Positions 6,577 through 11,013 of a stretch of DNA of 11,013 nucleotides are shown here, one piece after another (the stretch's first letter is position 1; every line of letters starts with the position of its first letter). The stretch covers positions 1-11,013 of the forward strand of contig DATIXD010000272.1 of NCBI GenBank assembly GCA_035518875.1, in the 5' to 3' direction. The notes below the pieces were generated by a model that made no database searches, was not told the origin of the DNA, and saw nothing but the letters and a program-made list of their open reading frames with translations. Position numbers and translations under genes: made by a program. Source of the stretch: DATIXD01 sp035518875 (GTDB lineage Bacteria; Pseudomonadota; Gammaproteobacteria; Methylococcales; Methylococcaceae).

Positions 6577-7179
6577 ATGTACTGGTACGAGGCCGAGGTC
6601 AAGCAGTTAGAGCGAGAGCAGGCGCGCCAACCCGCCAAGCCGGGAGGTGTCGTGTTTTACGGCAGTTCCTCGATTCGGCTGTGGACAACCCTAGCGGAGG
6701 ATTTTTCAGGGCTGCCGGTCGTCAACCTGGGCTTTGGCGGCTCCACCTTGGCGGCCTGTTCTTGGTTCTTCACGCGGTTGGTGCCGCCGGTTCGACCAGG
6801 AGCCCTAGTGCTCTATGCAGGAGATAATGATCTGGGGGATGGGCAGCCCGTTTCGGAGGTCATTCATCAGTTTCGCTGCCTGCGCGCTCAAGTGGATGCC
6901 CATCTGGGGCTGATTCCTTTCGCCTTTATATCCATCAAACCGAGTCCTGCACGTTGGCATCTCCGCGAGCAGATTTGCCAGATCAATGAGGCCGTTGCCG
7001 GCGAACTCAGGGCACGCCCCCATGGGATTTTCATTGATGTGTTCAGTCGCATGCTGGATGGAGACCATCCCCAGGCCGAACTCTTTGCCGCGGACGGTTT
7101 GCATCTGTCGGCCGCCGGCTACCGCCTTTGGACGGAGACCATCTGGAGCCACAAAGACAGCCTCTTCGACCTTGTCTAA
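6577..7179 (+). CDS. SGNH/GDSL-family hydrolase
   Basis: This 200-residue protein is a serine esterase or acyl hydrolase of the SGNH fold with no signal peptide, so it is probably cytoplasmic. The family blocks are in order: FYGSSSIRLW near 27-36, where the GSS triplet replaces GDS and S31 is the likely nucleophile; GFGGS (52-56) with an oxyanion glycine; GDND (82-85) with catalytic N84; and DGLHLS (173-178) with D173 and H176 completing the triad. The conserved SIKPSPARW at about 119-127 is typical of a SGNH subgroup annotated as GDSL-like lipases or acylhydrolases. The ATG at 6577 fits the usual N-terminus, though its ribosome site (GAGA) is weak. The esterase gene follows after 24 bases, so the two are probably co-transcribed and may act on the same acylated compound. 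The true substrate is unknown. Confidence 0.9.
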   Translation: MYWYEAEVKQLEREQARQPAKPGGVVFYGSSSIRLWTTLAEDFSGLPVVNLGFGGSTLAACSWFFTRLVPPVRPGALVLYAGDNDLGDGQPVSEVIHQFRCLRAQVDAHLGLIPFAFISIKPSPARWHLREQICQINEAVAGELRARPHGIFIDVFSRMLDGDHPQAELFAADGLHLSAAGYRLWTETIWSHKDSLFDLV

Positions 7180-7203
7180 CTCGATAATGAGACATTGAGC
7201 TCT

Positions 7204-7935
7204 GTGCATCGCGAATACCACAAATGGTTCAGTCCTCACCTACAGCGGGACATGGAACTGCTGATTTTCGGTCATGCCGGGATTCGCGTGCTGGTCTTCC
7301 CCACGCGCTGTGGCAGATTCTACGATTATGAAAACTTCGGGCTGGTCGAGGCCAGCCGGGACTGGATCGAGAGCGGCTGGCTGCAGTTCTACTGCGTCGA
7401 CAGCGTCGATCAAGAAAGTCTCTACTGCAACTGGTGTCGCCGCGAGGATCGGATCAAGCGGCACGGTTCGTTCGAGAACTACGTCATCCGCGAGGTTCTG
7501 CCGCTCAGCGAGTACAAGAATCCCGGCACGCTGCTCATCGCGCACGGCTGCAGCCTGGGTGCTTATCACGCCGTGAACATCGCCCTGCGGCATCCACACC
7601 TGTTCGGCAAGGTTTTAGCACTCAGCGGCCGTTACGACCTCACTGTCACCAGCGCGGACTTTCGCGATCTCTTCGATGGCCATGTCGATGAAAGTATCTA
7701 CCTGCATATGCCCTTGATGTATCTCCCCAACGTCACGGAAAAGCAGTACCTGCGAACCTTGCGGCGCCTGAAGATCACTTTGGTCGTGGGCAAACTGGAT
7801 CCTTTCCTGGCGAGCAATCAGCAACTCAGTAAGGTGCTGAATCAGAAAAGGATTCCGAATGTCCTTCATGTCTGGTCGGGTCGAGCTCATAAACCTGTCC
7901 ATTGGACCAAAATGATAAAATTGTATTTGGGGTAA
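7204..7935 (+). CDS. Alpha/beta-hydrolase fold esterase (putative esterase family)
   Basis: This protein of about 243 residues has an alpha/beta-hydrolase fold of the putative esterase (PF00756-like) type. It begins with REYHKWFSP and RDMELLIFGHAG, which with the later VFPT and FYCVDSVDQES are typical of a conserved bacterial subgroup. Counted from the TTG at 7195, the nucleophile elbow is HGCSLG with S120, the acid is probably D202 in VGKLDPF, and the base H232 in GRAHKPVHW. No signal peptide is seen. The GTG at 7204 places HREYHKW at the N-terminus as in relatives; the TTG at 7195 would add three residues. Neither has a strong ribosome site, which suggests translation coupled to the SGNH gene 24 bases upstream. 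The substrate is unknown; esterase or acyltransferase activity is possible. Confidence 0.87.
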   Translation: MHREYHKWFSPHLQRDMELLIFGHAGIRVLVFPTRCGRFYDYENFGLVEASRDWIESGWLQFYCVDSVDQESLYCNWCRREDRIKRHGSFENYVIREVLPLSEYKNPGTLLIAHGCSLGAYHAVNIALRHPHLFGKVLALSGRYDLTVTSADFRDLFDGHVDESIYLHMPLMYLPNVTEKQYLRTLRRLKITLVVGKLDPFLASNQQLSKVLNQKRIPNVLHVWSGRAHKPVHWTKMIKLYLG

Positions 7936-8199
7936 TAAAATCGAAGCTGCCATAAACCGCCACCCACGGTGGATCGTTGCCGTGCCAACACGCTCACGCC
8001 AAAGGGCAGAAAGGTGGGGGAGCCTGTAGACGGCTTCTACCAACTGCAGGGAAACATTGACAGACAAAGGGAGACCGGATTGATTAGTCGCTTGTACAGT
8101 GTGTATTCTCCGCCTGGGTTTAGATTTTCCGCCGCGCTCTCGGACGCAACCACTAAACTTACGGGACGAGACCGTGTCTCCCTTAAAAGGGTTAGAAAG
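7936..8199. other. Gap before the Cys-rich protein gene
   Basis: These 264 bases after the esterase contain a small stem CCACC/GGTGG at 7960-7972 with a 3-base loop. The reading frame of the next gene is open back to 7969 but without a convincing start. A perfect -35 box (TTGACA, 8057-8062) is present with only weak -10 candidates after it. Confidence 0.35.
8057..8085 (+). promoter_or_regulatory. Candidate promoter for the Cys-rich protein gene
   Basis: TTGACA (8057-8062) is an exact -35 box. After 17 bases, TTGATT (8080-8085) matches only 3 of 6 bases of the -10 consensus. It would give a leader of about 110 bases before the ATG at 8200. The weak -10 keeps this tentative. Confidence 0.28.
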
Positions 8200-8547
8200 A
8201 TGAAAGAAGATCGCTACTGTGTCACGTGTGCCAACTGGTTTCCAATCAAATCGAGCACCCCACCAGAACCGGGCGTACTCATCGCAACGAGCGGGGAGTG
8301 CCACCGCTACGCCCCGCGACCGCTCCTTGCCGATCCCAACGCGATCAAATGTCGTGCCCTCTTTTGGCCGACGACGCGCCCTGACGACGTTTGCGGAGAG
8401 TGGTACTACGGCGGCCTGCGGGCAGAAGTGCGGGCCAGCAACGAGGCTCAGCCGGAAAGCCCAGCTGCAGAAGCCGGACGAGGTAGCACGCTCAAGGGGA
8501 ATGTCGTAGAAGCAGTTCCTAGCACATCACCGAAAAGGCCTTCCTAG
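8200..8547 (+). CDS. Small Cys-rich protein, possible metal-binding domain, function unknown
   Basis: This 115-residue protein starts at the ATG at 8200 with AGAAAG directly upstream and AAAAGG a little further. The first 70 residues form a compact domain with C7 and C10 (YCVTC), C34 in GECHRYAP, C51, and C65 in DDVCGEW, with WPTT just before the last. The C-x2-C, G-E-C-x-R-Y-A-P and W-P-x-T-x-x-D-x-C-G-E-W pattern recurs in small uncharacterised bacterial proteins. Four cysteines could hold a zinc ion or an iron-sulphur cluster; this is inference. The last 45 residues are rich in Glu, Ala, Ser and Pro and look disordered. It follows the esterase by 264 bases and may have its own promoter. 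No function can be named. Confidence 0.7.
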   Translation: MKEDRYCVTCANWFPIKSSTPPEPGVLIATSGECHRYAPRPLLADPNAIKCRALFWPTTRPDDVCGEWYYGGLRAEVRASNEAQPESPAAEAGRGSTLKGNVVEAVPSTSPKRPS

Positions 8548-8751
8548 AAGCCATCCAAAGACACTCTCGAGACGGCTGGAGCCGATTGTCCGCTTATTGC
8601 TGCTCCACTGTGGCGGTACGCGAGCCGTCAAATTGGAACTTAGATTGCTGGCTGACGAGCATCGCATTCATGTTTCGGCTGTTCTTAACGGAGATCGGGA
8701 CTCGCCGCTTCGATGATGTCTTCAATATAGGGTTATTACACCGATCACTAT
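8548..8751. other. Unassigned stretch between Cys-rich gene and transposase remnant
   Basis: About 200 bases with no intact gene. On the plus strand one frame is open from 8510 to a TGA at 8714-8716 and reads RRLEPIVRLLLLHCGG then RLLADEHRIHVSAVLNG, but without a start or ribosome site. It may be a broken gene end or chance. No family was recognised, and the missing C-terminal part of the DUF5615 toxin was not found here on the minus strand. Confidence 0.3.
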
Positions 8752-9153
8752 CGCATTAGGACCCCCAATCCACCACCAGTGACCTTTCCACGCCGCCAGC
8801 ACATCCACCTGTCGGCCCAAATCAGTTGTTCCCAGGGGAAACCAGCCACCAAGGCTTAGAGCACCGACTTGGCCCCATCCCGATCCTGAATCCCGGCGGA
8901 GTGGACGCATACCATTAGCAACAGACCAAGACATCGACCACCAGATGGCGTTTGCGGCCTTTGATGCATTTTTCCTCCGTCATAGCCACGGACACCACCT
9001 TGCTCCATGGTCTTGACTGTCTGGCTGTCGATAATCCCCGCGCTAGGCTCGCGATGGCGACCTGCCGCTTCACGCACATCGCCCCGCAGAGTATCGTGAA
9101 GGCGCTTCCAGACACCAGTCAACCGCCAGTTCCGGAAGTACTCGTACACGGCG
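8752..9153 (-). pseudogene. IS5-family transposase remnant (ISL2/IS1031-like), decayed
   Basis: The minus strand reads VYEYFRNWRLTGVWKRLHD, then AGIIDSQTVKT with the first catalytic aspartate, RGYDGG, IKGRKRHLVVD, LGLLLMV, AGIQDRDGAK and IWAD, in the order seen in IS5-family transposases of the two-frame group. The fragment lacks the N-terminal third and the catalytic C-terminus. Damage seen: an extra A in an A-run (plus-strand T-run 8969-8973) shifts the frame, a missing base near 8926-8929 shifts it back, a TAA lies at 8856-8858, and a second stop follows near 8752. No terminal repeats are visible. It joins the toxin gene at about 9153. Confidence 0.8.
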
Positions 9154-9242
9154 ACGGCCGACCAGTGGACGGCGGGTAGCCCCGAGCGGGTCAATAGGTC
9201 GATCCAGCGTGGCGACAGATTCATATCCACGAGCAGCTTCAT
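8856..9242 (-). pseudogene. DUF5615 PIN-like toxin, truncated and fused in frame to transposase remnant
   Basis: The frame starts at the ATG at 9240-9242, which overlaps the stop of the antitoxin gene as ATGA. Its first 30 residues, beginning MKLLVDMNLSPRW with the conserved aspartate D6 and reaching GLPAVHWSAV, match the N-terminus of DUF5615 proteins, PIN-like nucleases that act as toxins. From about codon 31 (9152) the sequence is instead VYEYFRNW, an IS5-family transposase. The frame stays open to a TAA at 8856-8858, giving 128 residues. The remaining acidic residues of the PIN-like site are lost, so nuclease activity is not expected. Whether this chimera is translated is unknown. Confidence 0.75.
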
Positions 9243-9469
9243 GCGCTCGCCAACGTGATTTCCCGCTCTTCCGCTCGCCACGCGGCGTAGCGCAGCGCCT
9301 GCATAATGTCCTCGCGTTCGCGATAGGGGTAATACGCAAGGACTTCTTCGATGCTGTGCCCGGCTCCGATCTGGCCGACGATCGTGCCGACCGTCACCCG
9401 CATCCCACGGATGCACGCCTTCCCGCCCATGACTTCGGGTTGCTGGGTGATCCGGTTCAGTTGTTCCAT
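9239..9469 (-). CDS. DUF433 antitoxin-like protein
   Basis: This protein of about 76 residues belongs to the DUF433 family, small winged-helix-like proteins found as the antitoxin partner of DUF5615 toxins. It reads MEQLNRITQQPEVMGGKACI then RGMRVTV, VGQIGAGHS, IEEVLAYYPY and EDIMQALRYAAWRA, matching the family pattern of PxxxGGKPxIRGxRI followed by SxEEIxxxYP. The ATG at 9467-9469 is about 6 bases after AAGAAG; an ATG two codons earlier (9475) is possible, while the one at 9520 lies upstream of the likely promoter. It overlaps the toxin start by ATGA, the usual coupling in these pairs. The protein presumably binds its own promoter and once neutralised the toxin. It looks intact although its partner is destroyed. 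Confidence 0.87.
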   Translation of the reverse strand: MEQLNRITQQPEVMGGKACIRGMRVTVGTIVGQIGAGHSIEEVLAYYPYREREDIMQALRYAAWRAEEREITLASA

Positions 9470-9497
9470 GGCCATCTTCTTATCGAAACTCAATGCA

Positions 9498-9525
9498 ATG
9501 CTAGGCTGTTGAAAATCCATTTCAA
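9498..9525 (-). promoter_or_regulatory. Candidate promoter for the DUF433/DUF5615 pair
   Basis: On the minus strand TTGAAA (9525-9520) is followed after 16 bases by TAGCAT (9503-9498), 4 of 6 to the -10 consensus. Transcription would start about 20 bases before the ATG at 9469, which agrees with the short start chosen for the antitoxin. Confidence 0.35.
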
Positions 9526-9612
9526 GAAATATTTTTTGAGGATGTAAGGACCCCGATTTATTGGATCGGCAGTGCAGGCGCGGCGGCTATCGTGCTGATG
9601 AAAAGGTCATAT

Positions 9613-9626
9613 CAATTCTGATAAAG
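9613..9626. other. Small palindrome between integrase and antitoxin gene
   Basis: TATCA and TGATA around ATTC, near 9613-9626, form a short inverted repeat in the gap between the integrase stop and the antitoxin gene. It could be an operator or a recombinase site, but nothing else supports a role. Confidence 0.25.
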
Positions 9627-9661
9627 GGTCTCCGTGCAACCCAGAAACTGCCTTAAGCCGG

Positions 9662-11013
9662 CTAACCCGTAACCGCCCGCTTGCCGCGGTACAGCTTTTC
9701 CATTTCCTGATGCCTTTGGTCTTTGTCGCCATGCAGGTAGATGGAGGTGGTATTCAAACTGGCGTGCCCCAGGTTCTCCTTCACCAGGATCAGCGGCATG
9801 CCGCGGTTGATTGCATGGGAGGCATGGGTGTGCCGAAGCCAGTGCGCGGTCACCTGCAACAACCGCTCGGCCTGCCGTTGATTGTGCTCATGATCTTCCC
9901 TGCGCATCCGCTCCGCCGCTTCAAGGAAGAAGGTCTTCAATACCCGGTGCAAACCCGAAGCCGTGAAGGGCCGCTCGACGTAATCCAACTCAAAGGTCCC
10001 GATGACCGCGGTCTGCCTGAACTTTCCGATGATCGGCACGGAGGAATCCGGAATTCCCCAGGTCACCCCTCTTTCCTTGGCATACTGCTTGAGTTCAGCC
10101 ACCAGCTCATCCGGAAGCGGCACTTCCCGCTGCCGGCTGCCCTTGCCCAATACCGACAGCCACCACTGCCCGCCATTACGTGATTTGTAGCGGAGGTCGC
10201 CGAAGGTGGCGCCGGCCAGTTCAGCCAATCGCAAGCCGGTGCAGTACGCCAGTTGCAGGGCGATCCAGATGCGCCGGTAATCTCGGGGTGCCCTGCCCTG
10301 CGGCGGCTCTGCCTCACAAAGGGCACAATAGTCGAGCAACCCCTGCCATTGCTCTTCATCCAGGGCGCGCTCGACCTGGAGGGCTTGTTTTTGCGGATTG
10401 GGCAGCGGTGGCAGCCCATCGAACGGATTGCTGTCCAGATAGCGCTGCTTGACCAGCCACTCGCACAGGGCGCCCAGGATGGTTTCGGTGTGCCGGACAT
10501 TGCGCTGTTTCAAAGGCCCCTTGAAGGGCCGCCAATCGGTGCTCCAGCGCGGCTTGAAGTCTTGTCTCAGCCACGGCTCGCTGGGGGCGAACAGGAAATC
10601 CCGGTACGCCTTGCAGTCTGGAGTGGTCAGGGACGACAGCGGTTTACCCAACTCAGAGAGGGCCCACAACAGCCAGCGCTCGGCCTCCTTGCGGTAGGCC
10701 CGATAGGTGTGACTATGGCGGTCCCGCAGGTTGAGCCAAGCCTGGATCGCTTCGAAATCGTTGTGGGCCTCGATCCGGCAGCGATCGGCCGGCGCGCGGT
10801 TGCGCCCAAGCGCGCCGCTCAAGTCGGGCTTTCCGTCGAACAGTTGCTGGATCGCCGGGTTCTCTGTCCGGGCAGCCGGCGTTGCGGACGGGCGAACCAC
10901 CAACATACCGTCTGCAAGTCCGAGTGGTTCGGCATGGGCTTTCAGAAACCGCTCGATGGTTTGTGCAGAATGACCGCCCAAATTCGGGATCGACTGCCAC
11001 CAGGATGGCCCCG
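9662..11013 (-). CDS. Tyrosine recombinase (integrase), 5' end beyond the window
   Basis: This is a site-specific recombinase that cuts and rejoins DNA through a tyrosine-phosphate intermediate. The frame is open to the window edge, so the true start is probably outside; the first visible residues are GPSWWQSIPN followed by LGGHSAQTIERF. Counted from the TTG at 10981, an N-terminal SAM-like core-binding domain covers about 75-190. The catalytic domain then shows R251 (CTGLRLAEL), K280 (LGKGSRQREV), H380 and R383 (AHWLRHTHAS), H406 (NLGHAS) and the nucleophile Y415 (SIYLHGD). All six expected residues are present, so it looks functional. The extra N-terminal 70 residues and the insert around 310-370 are as in larger plasmid- or island-borne integrases. 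It lies upstream of a scarred toxin-antitoxin pair, fitting an island edge. Confidence 0.93.
   Translation of the reverse strand, partial: GPSWWQSIPNLGGHSAQTIERFLKAHAEPLGLADGMLVVRPSATPAARTENPAIQQLFDGKPDLSGALGRNRAPADRCRIEAHNDFEAIQAWLNLRDRHSHTYRAYRKEAERWLLWALSELGKPLSSLTTPDCKAYRDFLFAPSEPWLRQDFKPRWSTDWRPFKGPLKQRNVRHTETILGALCEWLVKQRYLDSNPFDGLPPLPNPQKQALQVERALDEEQWQGLLDYCALCEAEPPQGRAPRDYRRIWIALQLAYCTGLRLAELAGATFGDLRYKSRNGGQWWLSVLGKGSRQREVPLPDELVAELKQYAKERGVTWGIPDSSVPIIGKFRQTAVIGTFELDYVERPFTASGLHRVLKTFFLEAAERMRREDHEHNQRQAERLLQVTAHWLRHTHASHAINRGMPLILVKENLGHASLNTTSIYLHGDKDQRHQEMEKLYRGKRAVTG

Noticed and set aside
7615..8304. A 229-codon minus-strand frame across the esterase end and the Cys-rich gene start
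   Set aside because: It overlaps two better-supported genes, shows no recognisable domain and has an unconvincing composition.
8510..8716. Plus-strand open frame with hydrophobic, Arg-rich peptide (LLLLHCGG, HVSAVLNG)
   Set aside because: It has no start codon with a ribosome site and no recognised family, so it was left as an unassigned stretch and not called a gene.
9713..10183. Plus-strand frames opposite the integrase
   Set aside because: They are antisense to a recombinase with a complete set of catalytic residues and have no domain of their own.

Overview
The window reads as a chromosomal or island segment from a GC-rich proteobacterium, most likely a gammaproteobacterium. This rests on protein family resemblance, base composition and bacterial gene organisation, and no marker gene fixes the taxon. 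It has three parts: an insertion-sequence nest (1 to about 3292), a block of resident genes (about 3419-8547), and a scarred mobile and toxin-antitoxin region ending in an integrase (about 8750-11013). No rRNA, tRNA or CRISPR array was recognised.

Left part: an IS5-family transposase gene, cut by the window edge, carries an in-frame TAG and is then interrupted by an apparently intact IS21-family element at 498-3149. That element encodes the transposase IstA and the AAA+ helper IstB on the minus strand. It has TGCG.../...CGCA ends, sub-terminal repeats with an exact 23-bp period on the istA side, and a 6-bp target duplication (TCCAAT). Removing the element plus one duplication restores the IS5 reading frame, which ends at 3239, and an IS903-like IS5 terminal repeat lies at 3275-3292.

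Middle part: an exported cupin protein (minus strand) lies back to back with a small glycine-zipper lipoprotein (plus). A plus-strand group follows: a GT4 glycosyltransferase of the glycogen-synthase-like type, an SGNH hydrolase, and an alpha/beta-hydrolase esterase 24 bp behind the hydrolase. Next comes a small Cys-rich protein of unknown function. The glycosyltransferase is separated from the two hydrolases by a hairpin and about 360 bp, so the three are neighbours and perhaps functionally linked, but only the two hydrolases look like one operon. A working guess is synthesis of a glycan plus removal or transfer of acyl groups; the substrate cannot be read from the sequence.

Right part (minus strand): a DUF433 antitoxin-like gene overlaps by ATGA the start of a DUF5615 PIN-like toxin gene. 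After about 30 codons the toxin is fused in frame to a decayed IS5-family transposase fragment, giving a 128-codon chimeric frame. Upstream of this pair is a tyrosine recombinase with all catalytic residues, whose 5' end runs off the window. The combination suggests the edge of a mobile island that has been repeatedly hit by insertion sequences.

The clearest observations are the nested insertion with its reconstructable target site, the toxin-transposase chimera with two compensating indels, the glycosyltransferase/SGNH/esterase neighbourhood, and a two-tier hairpin with a T-tract just upstream of the glycosyltransferase.
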